DNA of 64,000 bases from Austropuccinia psidii (taxonomy: Eukaryota > Basidiomycota > Pucciniomycetes > Pucciniales > Sphaerophragmiaceae): positions 1,860,001-1,924,000 of the forward strand of contig JALGQZ010000005.1 of the NCBI GenBank assembly GCA_023105745.1, written 5' to 3'. Positions 10,501-22,079 of this stretch are shown here, in pieces. The position numbers and the translations under genes were made by a program. The notes under the pieces are model-generated. The model was not told the origin of the DNA. It saw only the letters and a list, made by a program, of their open reading frames with translations, and did no database searches. Within the stretch, counting starts at the first letter, position 1; each line of letters opens with the position of its first letter.

Positions 10501-11475
10501 AACAATGTGATAGCTAACTGTGGAGTCCCAAGAATTATAATTAGTGACAGAGACCCTAAATTCACATCAGAATTTTGGACTAATCTATATGAGATGCTGG
10601 GAACCAAACTAGCATTTTCCACAGCTTACCATCCACAAACAGATGGTCTAGCAGAAAGAATGATCCAAACATTGGAAGAAATCATTAGAAGGTTTTGTGC
10701 ATATGGCATGGAATATAAAGACAATGAGGGATATACCCATGACTGGGTAACCCTCCTACCAGCTGTACAATTGGCATACAACACAAGTATACACTCAGTA
10801 ACAGGAAAAACCCCTGCCACATTAGAGAAAGGATGGAACCCACTACTTCCAGTAGACTACTTGAAGAAGAACCTCCTCTCAGTACACCCCACAGCTAAGG
10901 ACTTCCACACAATGTGGAAGACTGCCTGTGAAAAAGCAGAGCAATGTGTGGCTGAAGCCAAATTATATAACAAACAGAGATATGATAAAAGTCACCCAGA
11001 ACCTGATTTCAAAGAAGGAGACCAAGTTCTAATCCCAACTCTTAACTTCAACAACCTAAAAGGACCCAAGAAGATGAGAGACTCATTCATAGGACCATTC
11101 ACCATTATTAAATTAATAGGAAAGAATGCAGTAGAGGTCAACCTGACCAAAGAGTTCTCTAGGAAACACCCAGTTTTCCCTGTGAGCCTGGTCAAACCTT
11201 ATCACCAGACAGATGAGGAGAAATTCCCTGACAGAAAGAAGACAGTCAGCCATGAAATATTGGTAGGGGAAGATGACTCACCTGGACCAGTGAAAAAGAT
11301 CATTAAAGCCAGGAAAATAAGAATTAATGGGAAAGACAACAGGCAATATCTGGTTAGATTTAAGGATCAACCAGCAGACAAAGATAAATGGTTAACTGAG
11401 AAAGAAATCCCAGATGGACAAATACACCTCAGAAGATTCAGAGCCTCCAGAAGGGCTGAAGAGTCTCATCAATGA
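7564..11475 (+). CDS. pol: Pol polyprotein of A (protease, RT, RNase H, integrase)
   Basis: The frame is open from directly after the gag stop; the first ATG is at 7603 (1290 residues, numbering from there). Protease has DTGA at residue 91. Reverse transcriptase shows the VYIDD active site at 430-433. RNase H begins near [15 protein letters not shown] (about 579). Integrase has a His-His-Cys-Cys finger ([16 protein letters not shown]) and catalytic Asp 920, Asp 982 and Glu 1018, the last two 35 residues apart as usual. A GPF module ([16 protein letters not shown]) precedes a chromodomain-like end ([16 protein letters not shown]). All catalytic residues are present. Expression would need readthrough or reinitiation past the gag stop, unless that stop is simply a mutation. 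Confidence 0.95.
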   Translation, partial: EEEQTGEKSDSDSMGNGMRAESQSEPDSIEEYIVECNEESSLDIQDIELDSGIPQITTDKELCKHTQNAQTFLVTPNRGMGFIHGTPTKLTVYIENCKHPMIIDTGASCSIVAKEYLEQHFPKWEDDIIPTKARNFKSASGKMHSLGTIIKEIIIPHQKGNIRLEPEFVVLENAHVQGFLLGTEYQRMYGMDICNSKNRYLTIGTNKDKKISFDINHITNDNTLKELVEEFKEAQYGTQLTSKMKLNLLKVLRKHRGAFAIGDEPLGKIKGHDIELYLDVERPYPPMLRRPPYPASMETRKEIEKHINELLEMGVIRKIGHNEIVEVTTPVLITWHDGKSRLCGDFRALNNYTKADRYPIPRIPHALDKLAKAKFITKMDCMKGFHQNGVKPDSIKLLRIICHMGIYEYTRMPFGIKNAPAHFQRMMDTIFQDEIMEGWMVVYIDDIIIYSETWEDHVKKIDKVLGKCTPINMKISLKKCNFGQQELLALGHKVSGLSLAIDQNKVAAVLKKPVPKNIKEMQSFLGFSSYYRSHIKNFAHITSSLYKLCSKDVVFEITKERRDAFEKIKHELTNAPVLMMPDFELPFKLYIDAACSQGLGAALHQRQLVDGIPKEGVICYISRQLKDSEARYGATQTECLCLVWALEKLHYYLEGAVFEVFTDCTALKSLLNMKTTNRHMLRWQIAIQEYRGNMTIIYKEGKSHTNADGLSRWPLKNDQENPAYDPENGAKIPIQCMEIDRRKNFKLSNWALGNDSSNPAQSYGEIKEIPILGISSSNLNTEFFSIVQSAYNKHKQCSILIQLLKQKYRSPELESQLEEPWLKNFKENRFFLIDDLLYHREKHTSALVIISREHISLILQECHDCPYMGHMSEERTKERVFSTAWWPKWEQDLSEYINTCTRCQKANRSHGKRYGLLQSIEEPKHPWEIINMDWVTGLVPGGKDSFNACLVVVDRYSKSVRCLPCHKEDTAMDTAILFWNNVIANCGVPRIIISDRDPKFTSEFWTNLYEMLGTKLAFSTAYHPQTDGLAERMIQTLEEIIRRFCAYGMEYKDNEGYTHDWVTLLPAVQLAYNTSIHSVTGKTPATLEKGWNPLLPVDYLKKNLLSVHPTAKDFHTMWKTACEKAEQCVAEAKLYNKQRYDKSHPEPDFKEGDQVLIPTLNFNNLKGPKKMRDSFIGPFTIIKLIGKNAVEVNLTKEFSRKHPVFPVSLVKPYHQTDEEKFPDRKKTVSHEILVGEDDSPGPVKKIIKARKIRINGKDNRQYLVRFKDQPADKDKWLTEKEIPDGQIHLRRFRASRRAEESHQ

Positions 11476-11488
11476 TGAGCCTTCTTTT

Positions 11489-11499
11489 GAGGGAGGGTA
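11489..11499 (+). other. Polypurine tract of A
   Basis: GAGGGAGGGTA immediately precedes the 3' LTR and should prime plus-strand synthesis. D has GGTGGGAGGGGA at the same place. Confidence 0.75.
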
Positions 11500-12999
11500 T
11501 GTCAGCCTGTGACTCAAAACAGAGCACTAGCATGACATCCAACATACCATAAATAATGGTATGACAAGTATTGAACAAACATAGTCAATACAGGTAATAA
11601 ATAAGAGAAAACAATCCTCTTAAATTAAACACCAACCTTATCCAAATAGAATAAGGAAACCTAGAGGAGAATAAACAGGTCAAAACCCTTATTTTCACCT
11701 CTCATCTAACTTATGCATATTTAAGTTATTATATACCTAAAGGGTATTTTTCTTAAAGCTCCCATAGAGAGCTACTCAATGATATCATCCATGTTGTTGT
11801 AACACCACTACAACTGGAGATACCATAGAACTTTCATTTCAAAACCAAGACCCCCCTGAAAGTCAAAGAGGGCTTGTACAAAACTGTACAAAAGTATAGC
11901 CAAATTAAAGATCTAAACAAGAGCTTTAATTTGAGATACATTATACCTCTGTATCTCTCAAACTGACTGAGGGATCTTGGTTCAAAGGTTTAATAACCAA
12001 AAATACAGATATTCTGAAAACAAGAAAGTAAACAAACCCCTGTATCTTTGGCATACACTCATACAGTTGTACAGTGTAATATACCAAACTGTAGAGCAAA
12101 TTAAGCCCTACAAAACTGTATCATCAGAATACAGATATCTTCCAAACTGAAGAAGATATCTGGTGTGGAAGTTTCTGAAGCCTCATACTGATGTACAAAA
12201 ATACATCCAAAAACTTAAAACCCTTATAACTTTTGCTATTTTAAAGAAGGGTAAACATGAATCATACAAAATTGAAGAGCTCATTAAGCCCTTCAATTCT
12301 GTGCTCTTAGTTTCTTGATATCTCAAAAACTGACCAAGATATCTTGGTTGGAAGTATTTTGGCCAATACTGGCCTGTACCAAACCTGTACCAACCAGTAC
12401 AGTCTTAATACTCAAAATAATGGTTGTTCAAAGCTTAAACCCGCCCAGAATGACTAGTATTGGTCATACAAACACCAAAACAACGTCATCCAAGTGCTGA
12501 CGTGGCAGGTGAAGAGTTTTTTCATCCTGTATTGATCCAGAATGATCATTTGTGGTTCTAAAACCACAATTCTGCCTCTACTGCCGTCAGAATTGAGGAT
12601 CCAGAACCACAGACTGACCAATGGAGTGAAAATTTTCACTCCTCTGACGTGTGAAGAGTAAATAACTCTTGACAGTCTTGAAAGATATAAAAAGAAGGGT
12701 TTTTGCCTTCAAAAATCCTCATCTTATCTTATTTTATATATTCTTACGTGACAAGACTGTTATCCATCAGTAGTGTCCTTAGAATACTTAAAGATATAAT
12801 TAAATATAATTATTGTAGTGTCTCTTTACAGTCAAAGATATTAGAACATTGCAACCCAGGCCCTCAATAGACTCATCACCACTTTTACCACGTAGCAGTA
12901 GGACCTGAAGAATTATTTGATTACTTATTTGACGTGTCACAGTCATAGTACTAGCTTGTATTTACTGTTTTTAAGCTTCTACATAGACTCACCCTGACA
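11500..12999 (+). repeat. Element A 3' LTR
   Basis: This is the 1500-nt partner of 2916-4415, with the same termini (TGTCAGCC, CCCTGACA). Differences seen by eye include T for A near 3155/11739 and the loss of the perfect TGACGTCA site. CAAGC follows at 13000-13004, the TSD. Confidence 0.95.
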
Positions 13000-13004
13000 C
13001 AAGC

Positions 13005-13558
13005 ATCCTGTATGGCCTTGGCCCATTGGGCCAATTCCTATTCCACTGTGGGAATTCAGTCACAAAGTTCAATTCTCAAGATGGCCAGAACTTTATTAGC
13101 CCAATTCAGACAATGAATCAGGGTTACTCACCTTCCTGGATCAGCCTTTCAGCTTTTCACATATACTGGCCACCTTTCATCACCTGGGGACTTTTTCCCC
13201 AGTTAATTAATATATTGGATTTATTTTTATCCCTATTCTCTTTTACCTTATTAAAGTGAATACTCATAATCTTAAGTCATTCATTTGCAACTTTTCTTCT
13301 TTGCCTGTCAGTGGATATTGGTGGTCATATCCTTTACTAATTCCATTGTTCTTTCTGGCAGGTTGAAACAGTGAATTGAGGATTCATTTGGTTGGCTCTT
13401 TGGTTTTTGGCTTCTTATTATCCTGGGCTTTCTTTTCTTTTATCTTGTGGAATACTTGTCTTTACCTTTTATTCTTCTTTCAAGAAATATATTCTTTTAT
13501 TCCTTTATTCTTTTGGAGCCCTCCAAGTGAGTTCTTAATTCCTGAGTGCCAGGCCACT
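13005..13558 (+). repeat. Element B 5' LTR, part 2
   Basis: The sequence resumes the B LTR exactly where element A interrupted it (ATCCTGTATGGCCTTGGCCC, compare 43436). It runs to CCACT (13554-13558), the duplicated target of element D. Open frames at 13026 and 13376 recur in other LTR copies and are not genes. Confidence 0.9.
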
Positions 13559-15486
13559 TGTGAGCCTTCAGGTATATTTTACATACCCAAATAGGCCACA
13601 ATTATTTTAAGAATAAATTCTGAATCATTCATAACTCATAAGTCATGCATATATCCAAAATTCATCATTTTTGATTTGAGAAAAGATGAATAACCTTTTA
13701 TTGAGTAAGTAAATCCATGGATTCAAGGCCAGATTTAGGTTCTACACGAAAATTTACCTAGGGTAGCTCCATAGAGTGAATAAGCTCAAATTAACTCCTT
13801 GAGGTGGTAATATGGAAAATACTTCAATACTACATCATCAATACCACATAAAAGATCTGTGAAAATATTTGTTTTTCTGAATTTCACACCAAAATAATGG
13901 GAATGTGAGAAATCCCATGTTACATATGCACTAAGAATAGTGTTATGCATGTTTTTGGCACTTGATATCATGGTATTCTTACATGAACCTTTGGTCCACC
14001 CATAGTGGATATCTCACTTGAAGCTTGATTTTCTATTTTGACATGAAAAATAGGCAAGGGGGACAAAAGACATCAAAGCGAGCCAGATTACCCAACTTCT
14101 GAGGCCTCAGAGGCATGGAAAGCTCCAAATCTTGTATCCATGGCTGATATTGGCCGAACTAGTAAACTAAAACACTTTGGGAACTTGGTTACCATGTTAC
14201 AACTACAGTAAATCTTAAGAAAATAGCAAATAACCTGCTATTTTGATGTTCCAAGGAGGTAAAGAGCTACTTAGACTCCTGTAACCATGTCAATTCTTAA
14301 TTAATTTCCATGGATAAACCCCAAGAGAGTAATTAAAACCCTTTTTGGACCTGTATCCATTGATTTACCTCAACGCAACCAGTTAAACACCGATATTTGC
14401 AATTCTACGTAGAAATGAGGTAAACACTTCAAAAATTTATTAAAAATACAATTCTTAATGAATCTCTCTGAAGCTTTCAGGACCAATGGAGACTTCTATT
14501 TTCTATATCACAACTAAAAAGAATCATGGCTTTACTAGTAAAATTAAAAGTTTTACCTACAGTCCATTTTTGACTATTCTACGTGATACACTGAATCTTC
14601 AAAAATTCACAGTAATTACAACCTGTGATGAAATTTTCAATAGCATTGATATCTTTGAGAAATAAATGCTTTCTTTGTAATAAAAGAATATTTACAGATG
14701 TTACTCCTTTTATTCTTAGCCATATTGGGGTTGGTAGACACGTAAAAGCATCAATTAAGTAATTATGATAATCTTATGTGACAACCAATGATGCAATCAA
14801 TAATCAAAAAGGGTTTATTGTTTTCTCACTCACTGGTTTTTCAGTTTTCTCCATGGAACGCCTCTGTGAGCTGTTTTTGACTTAAAAAGAGGCCTCCTCT
14901 TGCTGTTTCTTCCAAATCATCATCATCTTATTATCCATTTATATCATTGTTACCAACAAGTAAGTATTAGTTAAAACTATTCTTAAGTGTTTTAATTCTT
15001 TCAGAATCAATTGGCAGGATGTGCAATCATAGAATCCAGTTATATATTGTTTTAATCCTGTTATAAATCTTTTTTGTTCCATTAAATCCACAATTCTATG
15101 TTAAATCTCTCTATCTTATCTTTCAATAAGCTCTTTGGAATATTGGTGAGTGATTTATCTTTAATTCTTAAGTTTTTTCTCTAAAAGATTAGTTTTCTTC
15201 AAGAATTATATTTATAATTATTCTTGCAAAAGATATTTATATATTGAAACAATTTGATTATTTTGATGAAAAAAGTTTTATTATTAAAATCTTCTTGTAA
15301 TTGATTCTTGTAGACAATTACTTCTCACTGTTAAAGTCACTATTAGTGTTTAACATATGAAAGAAATAATTGTTTAATTATTTAATTGTGGTTATAATAA
15401 TATTTTATTATTCTATTTCATAAGAACAGACATAGTACTGTTGATTAATAGTAATATTATCATCAGTTTTATAGTCAAATCTTACA
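13559..15486 (+). repeat. Element D 5' LTR
   Basis: It begins TGTGAGCCTTCAGGTATA and ends CAAATCTTACA. It contains a TATA-like TTAAAAAG near 14884 and ACGT-core motifs (TTCTACGTAGAA near 14405, CTACGTGATA near 14579). No gene is present. Related LTRs: C (minus strand), the solo LTR at 22080 and G. Confidence 0.92.
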
Positions 15487-15487
15487 T

Positions 15488-15505
15488 TTTGGGGGCCTGG
15501 CCATG
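15488..15505 (+). promoter_or_regulatory. Primer-binding-site candidate of D
   Basis: TTTGGGGGCCTGGCCATG starts one base after the LTR end and differs from the A block by one base. The stretch from here to 15873 is an AT-rich leader without a gene. Confidence 0.55.
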
Positions 15506-15714
15506 TTTTTTGAACCTTGTACCCTCAATTGATATATTTTTAAGTTCTGAAATATATTAATTTAATAAAATCTTTTTCTTTCATTTTAAAGTTGAAATAA
15601 TTTTCATTTTTGAAATTGTTTTGGAAATCCTTTTCATTGAGGAATTTGGTTTAATTTTATACTGTTTTTACACATGGCTTTTTCACATCCAAAAACTTAT
15701 AAAATTATTCTATG

Positions 15715-16864
15715 AGTTACTCTGAATTAATTTTCATTCAAAATCTTGAATTTTAATTTTTTTCTTTGAAAAGAATAATTTTTTAATATTAAAAAATATC
15801 AAACTTATAAAAAATCTTTAAAAATATTTTTAAAAGTATAAAAAAAAATATCTCTTTTATAATTTTCTTTTAGTGTCTTCAATCAAATACTGTGCAGCTG
15901 GCAAAAGACTCAGTAAAAGATATATCACTAGTCCAGAATCTTCAGAAGCAGAATCTGAAGACAGTATTGAGGTTAAAATTGCTAAAAGAGGCACCTTATT
16001 TAACTCAGAAAAGAATAAATTACCACCAAAGGGGGTGTGTTTTATCTTATATTTTTTTCACCTTTTATCTTTAAATTGAAGTGAAAATGATGCATACCAG
16101 AAATGGGAGCAACTATTCAGTCCAACCAGATGGATGTGGACAAGGAAGAGGCAAGACCAAATCCAGAAGTGCCAAGTCTTCCTCAAGAAAGACACATTTG
16201 GAGGATGCCAGAGTTGCCCCCCATTCCCCAAGGTCTGTACCCACAGATTTTGACGTGAATTCTGAGCCTGAACTAATTCATGATAATATTTCCAGGGCTT
16301 AACCATTTTCAAGTGGAAGCAATAGAAATATATCAATTCCAATACAAAAATTGGTTCAGAGCAGCCAAAGAAGAGGAGTGGGAAATATGTCCAAGCCTTT
16401 GGCAGGGGGCCATGAACTCTTACTTACACATCAAGAGCTTTCTGGGTCAGGAGAAGATCATAGAGCTCTTAGGAGATTGGAGCCCATTGTCTTGCAAAGA
16501 CAAGGTCAAATAGATAAAGAATTTGTTGAGGAACCAAAGTCTTTTATCCATAGACCAGAAGAAGGAGTTGGAAATGACTCCAGCTTTGGAGACAGAGGCC
16601 CCAGTGGCGTCTACCAGCTCCAAACCAGCTCCAGAAGTGTCCAAGGACAAGCCCAAAGGACTTCAGAAGAAGCATAGAGGTCCCAAGAACCATCAAAGCA
16701 AGGGCAAAGGTAAAGCCAATTGGCACAGAACTTACCCACAAGGGTACAGGATCCCCAAATTGGAGCCTTTGGCCGTGGACAGTGTATTCAACATGGCCAG
16801 GATTTTGATGGAATTCACAGCCAAAGACCAGGAAAGGATGAACAGAACTTTTCCAAAGAAATAA
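15715..16864 (+). pseudogene. Decayed spliced accessory protein gene of D
   Basis: The parts match A and C: leader end near A15715, acceptor TTTTAG|TG at 15873, small exon 15874 to about 16034, then exon 16101 onward in the frame +1 to gag. A 63-nt intron (16233-16295, GTCTGT to TTTCCAG) would remove stops and keep the frame into the conserved core (IEIYQ, AMNSYL, SFLGQ). A stop lies at 16511. The tail from 16523 contains APVAST, a Lys-rich linker, QGYRIPK and SVFNMARILMEF, the family hallmark shared with C and E. The first junction is one base out of phase at the best donor, consistent with decay or another site. It overlaps gag throughout. Confidence 0.55.
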
Positions 16865-18022
16865 TAGATCATATACATTTTTTTCAATCTAATATTCATG
16901 TAGCCCTTGGTAAATTTGATGCAAAGATAAATAAACTTACATCAGACATAAGTGAATTAACAAGAAATGAAAAAAGATATACTGAATGGTATCAAGTGGC
17001 AAATGCCAGAATTGATTCAATTATTAATACATGTAACAGAATTGAAAGTACATGTCAGGTTCAGAATGATAAAATGGAAGATCTTTCCATTTTTAAAATG
17101 AATGATCAACTTAAAATTCTAAAAGATCATGTCTTAGAAATAGTTGAAAATACCAATCAGTTTGCTACACATTTAGAAAAAATTGACAGTGAAAGGCAGA
17201 AGTTAAAGAATGGAATCATTGCAAATGTAGAACAAATTTATAAGAACTATGTACCACATATTCCAAGACATTCTACACCTTTGACTGAAGAAAAACGTTC
17301 TGTTAAAGGAATTTTAACCCCATTCTTAGGAGAAAATGTTATCTCTGAAAAAAGATATTCCCAAACTGGAATAATGGCCAAAATTCTCTGGTGAAGGAGA
17401 ATACAACCATATTGAGTTCATCAGGACTATTGATATGTTGCAAGAAGACTTTCATATACCTCATGAAATCATAATGGGAAAATTACACTCTCTGTTTACC
17501 AGAACTGCAAAGAAATGGTATTACAAAATGAGAATGGATCATGGGAAACATGTTTGGTCTTGGTGGAAGTCTGAAGGGATTACCAAAAGGGCCAATAATT
17601 CTTGGAGGTTTAAAATGGAAAACGCTTTTGAAAATTTCATTTTTAACTCAGAGAAAGATAAGCCACTTACTTGGTTCTTCAAGCAGAAAAACAGATTATC
17701 TGCCTTACACCCAGATATGTCTGACACTATTATTAATATGAAAATATTAAGAAAATGTGGAGGAGAACTGGAACATGCTATAAAAAGCAGATGTGTGGAA
17801 CCCGGTTCAACAGAGGACTATATTAACGCAATGGAAGATATCATTACCAGGACAAGAATTGGTAAAACTTGGACTAAAATCCCTATGGAATCCAAGATCA
17901 TCTCAAAGGTTCCCAGAGAGGACAGAAGACCAGAAAGACCTGTCTTGAAGTGTCGTAAATGTGGAAGTACTTCACATTTAGCCAAAACTTGCACCAAAAA
18001 GACAAAAATAAATGAAGTTTAA
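16087..18022 (+). pseudogene. gag: Decayed gag of D
   Basis: The N-terminus MHTRNGSNYS resembles C ([10 protein letters not shown]) and E (MTTKTGSEYS) and spans the splice acceptor at 16100. Frame 1 has stops at 16300, 16675 and about 16711. It continues as a coiled coil (about 16860-17290), shifts frame near 17370, and ends with a capsid-like domain (FTRTAKKWYYKMR, SWWKS) and the knuckle CRKCGSTSHLAKTC. The stop at 18020 falls just after the knuckle, as in A. Confidence 0.8.
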
Positions 18023-21000
18023 ATCATTGAAGAAGTTCATTGTACTGAAGAGAAAGAAGAATCTGATCAAGATTCTGAAATCTCTGAGGACACACCAGTG
18101 GAAGACTATCCCATTGAAAACATCACAGCTTTCTTTTAGGTCACAGAAGTCCATACCCACTTACCACAGTGCAGTGAAGATTGCTACACTTGATCAATAT
18201 CCAGGATGCCAGGATGTGTAAGACCAAACCTGCTAGAGGAAAAGGGTATACTGCTGGAGCATCCTGTATCACATCAGTTCTGATGAATTATATTGAAGCC
18301 AAAGTAAATTTAGATACAGGGGCATTTCGCACTTGTGTGGGAAAAGATTATCTCCAAGCTATGCTTCCTGAATGGAGAAACCATCTATTACCAATAAAAG
18401 GTGTGCAATTTAGTAGTGCCAGTAACAATATGTACCCCTTGGGTATATTAGACACTAACCTTGTATTTCCACACCCAGCAGGAAGTATAAGAGTGAAAAC
18501 AGAGATTGTGGTGATGGACAATTGCACATCTCAGCATATCATTTTTGGAAATGATTACTTGAATATTTATGGTATTGATATCAATAATCATAAAGACAGA
18601 TATTTCGCAATTGGAGAGAACAAAAGACAAAAATTTGCTTTTTACAATATGGAAAAACAAATATCAATAGTATCTTCTAAAAATAATGAGACTTATAAGG
18701 AGGAATTTGTGTCTAATCAGCTTGTTGAAGCACAAATTAATCCATCATTGTCCCCAAAGATGAGGAATGAACTTTTTAATGTGTTATACACATACAATAA
18801 TGCATTTTCCTCTGATAATGAGCCATTAGGTGCTATAAAGGGACATGAACTTGATATTACCCTTAATATTGACAGACCATATCCTCCAGTACTTAGAATA
18901 CCAGCTTATCCAGCCAGTCCCAGAGCTAGAGAACCCTTGGAGAAACATATCCAAGAGTTAATCCAACTTGGTATACTAAGGAAAGTAGGCCATAATGAGG
19001 AAGTTGAAGTGACAACACCTGTTATGATTGCCTGGCATAATGATAAGTCAAGAATGGTTGGAGACTTCAGACCATTGAATACCTACACAGTTCCAGTTAG
19101 GTATCCAATCCCTAGAATTCAAGAAACCTTGACTCAATCGTCTAAAGCCAAGTATATAACATCAATGGATGCATTGAAAGGCTTCCATCAAAATGTTTTG
19201 ATGCCTAAACCTAAGAGGTTACTTAGAATTATCACTCACTGTAGTATTTATGAGTATCTTAGAATGCCATTTTGCATTGAAAATGCTCCATCCCATTATC
19301 AAAGAATGATGAATACCATCTTTCCCACAGAATTTTCTGAAGGATGGCTTATCATTTATATTGATGATATTATCATATGTTCTGATTCATGGTCTTTGCA
19401 CCTTGAGATACTTTCAAGATTACTACACAAAGTTGCAGAAGTGAATATGAAAATTTCACTCAAGAAATGCACTTTTGGTTTTGAAGAACTTAAAGCATTA
19501 GGACATTTTGTTCCTGATTAAATCTTGGGTATTGACAAAAATAAAGTAGCAGCAGTGTTACTTAAGCCAATACCCCAGAATATAGAAGAAATGATGTCTT
19601 TTCTTGGATTTGCCAGTTATTATAGGAAACATTTGAAAGACTTTGCAATTCTAGCCAAGTCACTATATAGAATCTGTGATCAACAGACTGTATTTGAGAT
19701 GAAACAGGAGATAATTAAAGCTTATGAGAAGATAAAGAAAGCTCTTCCAGAAGCACCTTTACTCCTCATGCCTGACTGGAATATTCCCTTTAAATTGTAC
19801 ATTGATGCATCTGGAGATGGATTAGGAGCAGCCCTACACCAAGTCCAAATTATTGGTGACAAACCTACAGACAGACCAGTTTGTTATATCTCAAGAAAAA
19901 TCAAACAAATAGAGGCCAGATATGGTGCAAGCCAAATGGAGTTCTTATGTTTGGTATGGGCACTTGAGAAATTACACTATTATCTTGATGGCAGTGTTTT
20001 TGAAGTGATAACTGACTGTAATGCAGTAAAATCACTTCTTAACATGAAAACTCCCAACAGACATATGTTGAGATGGCAAATAGCCATTCAAGAATATAGA
20101 GGAAACATGGCTATAGTTCACAAAGCAGGAAACATTCACAAGAATGCTGATGGACTTAGCAGGTCGGCATTAGCCAACACTCCTGATGACCCAGCTTATG
20201 TCCCTTTGGAAGCTGAACCACAGATTGCAATTGAAGGGATTAACATAACTGATATTGGGACTGAATTCTTTGAAGAGGTCAGAGAATCTTATAAGCAAGA
20301 CAAGAATTGCCATATCTTGACTTCTTTATTAGATAAAGACTGAAAAGATACATCTTTAGTCAATTCACTGGATGAAGTTTGGAAAAATTCCTATTCTGAA
20401 GGAAGATTTCACTTGTTTGATGGGATTATTTAGCACAGAACCAAAAATTCTTGTGTAATGACATTATGAAGCAGATTTCTTATCAATACCATTCTTCATG
20501 AATGACATGATAGCATCTACTCTGGACACCTTTCAGAGGACAGAACACTTGAAAAAGTGAGAAACTCTGCATGGTGGCCATCTTGGAGAAAGGAAACCAT
20601 GGAATATTGCCTTACCTGTGACCGATTTCAAAACGCAAACAGGAGTACAGGCAAGAACTTTGGACTTATGATTCATATTAAAGAACCAAAATCCACTTGG
20701 GAAGCTGTTCACATTGATTAGGTCACAGCACTTCCCACAAGTGGTGACAAAGGTTATAATTCTTGTATAGTCATTGTAGACAGATATAGCAAGACTCCCA
20801 TATTCTTACCATGTCATAAAGATGACACTGCTATGGATACAGCTCTTCTTCTATGGAGTAGAGTTATTTCTCATACAAGATTATTAAAGAATATCATAAG
20901 TGACAGAGACCCCGAGCTCACATCTGCACTTTGGACCAATCTTCATAGATTGTTTGGGACTAAGTTATTATTCTCTACAGCATATCACCCTCAGACAGAT

Positions 21001-21809
21001 GGGCTGGCAGAGAGAATGATTTGAACTTTGGAAGAAATGATCAGGAGATTCTGTTCTTCTGGGTTAGAATTCAAAGACTCAGATGGCTTTACACATGAGT
21101 GGTGCACTCTGATACCTGCATTAGAATTGGCATATAAAACATCAGTCCCTTCTTCCACAGGACAAACTCCTGCTATGTTAGAAAAAGGATGGAATCCAAG
21201 CCTCCCATAAAACACACTGAGGAAGGACTTGATTGACATTCATCCTACAGCTTCCAGCTTCAAGATAATGCTTGATAAAGTAAAACATCATGCAAAACAA
21301 ATTATGACTGATGCTTTTGATTATGCAAAACAGAAGTGGGACAAGAGTCACAAAGTACCAGACTTCAAAGTAGGGGACTTAGTTCTAGTTTCAACCTTGA
21401 ATTCAATAATATCAAAGGCCCAAAGCAACTTGAATATTCTTATGTAGGAACTTTTGTTATTTTTGCCTTACATGGAACCAATGCAGTTCAAGTGGAATTG
21501 AGTGGTTAATTGGAAAATAAACACCACACTTTTCCAGTCAGCTTGATAAACCCTTATCAGCCAGCTGAAAAAGAATTGTTTCCTTTAAGGAACCCAAATC
21601 CTTGAACTGTACCACCGGTGGAACAAAATGAAGACAAAAAGATCATTAAATTCATTAAATAAAGGAGGCTTAGGGGTAAAAATCAAAGAGAATATCTTGT
21701 CAGATATAAAAATCCAGTAAATGAAGATGAATGGCGGGCAGAATCAGAAATACCTGACTCAGATAAACACTCAAGAAGATTTAGACATGAAAGAAGGCCA
21801 CAAGCCTGA
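18023..21809 (+). pseudogene. pol: Decayed pol of D
   Basis: Protease (LDTGAF), reverse transcriptase (IIYIDDIII, about 19355), RNase H ([15 protein letters not shown], about 19800) and integrase ([19 protein letters not shown]) are recognisable. Stops interrupt one otherwise continuous frame at 19519, 20341 and several sites between 20430 and 21025, at codons that are Cys, Tyr, Trp or Gln in C. The integrase finger has lost its last Cys (CDRFQ). A frameshift near 21420 precedes the chromodomain-like end (EYLVRYKNP). It cannot make active enzymes. Confidence 0.85.
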
Positions 21810-21939
21810 ATATGACTATAAATGTGCTTTAAATTGCTTGATCTGAGTGATGAAAAGAGGTTGGACAGTGGACATTAACCCCCTTTGGGGCTTTTATTCT
21901 TCATACCATTGATAAAATTGTAGTACAATTTTATTTTTT

Positions 21940-21951
21940 GGTGGGAGGGGA
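21940..21951 (+). other. Polypurine tract of D
   Basis: GGTGGGAGGGGA directly precedes the 3' LTR start TGTGAGCC. The about 130 bases between pol and this tract hold no gene. Confidence 0.7.
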
Positions 21952-22079
21952 TGTGAGCCTTGAGGTATATTTTACATACCCAAATATGCCACAATTATTT
22001 TGAAAATGAATTCTGAATTATGCATAACTCATAAGTCATGCATGTATCCAAAATTCATCATTTTTGATTTCAGAAAAGA
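21952..22079 (+). repeat. Element D 3' LTR, left part
   Basis: These 128 nt are the first bases of the D LTR. They end with AAAGA (22075-22079), after which a second LTR start TGTGAGCC follows. The LTR resumes at 24005 with AAAGATGAATAAC. Confidence 0.88.

Larger units (their letters stand above)
2916..12999 (+). mobile_element. Element A: nearly intact Ty3/Gypsy element
   Basis: A is complete: two 1500-nt LTRs (2916-4415, 11500-12999) with ends TGTCA...TGACA, a primer-site-like motif, a spliced accessory ORF, gag, pol and a polypurine tract. CAAGC flanks it on both sides (2911-2915, 13000-13004) as a perfect 5-bp TSD. By eye the LTRs differ at about ten positions, which implies a recent insertion. 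Its coding part has one in-frame stop between gag and pol and almost no CpG dinucleotides. It sits in the 5' LTR of element B. Confidence 0.95.

Noticed and set aside
16255..16295. 41-nt intron in D beginning GTGAATTC
   Set aside because: It is short and does not keep the frame; the 63-nt alternative from 16233 does.
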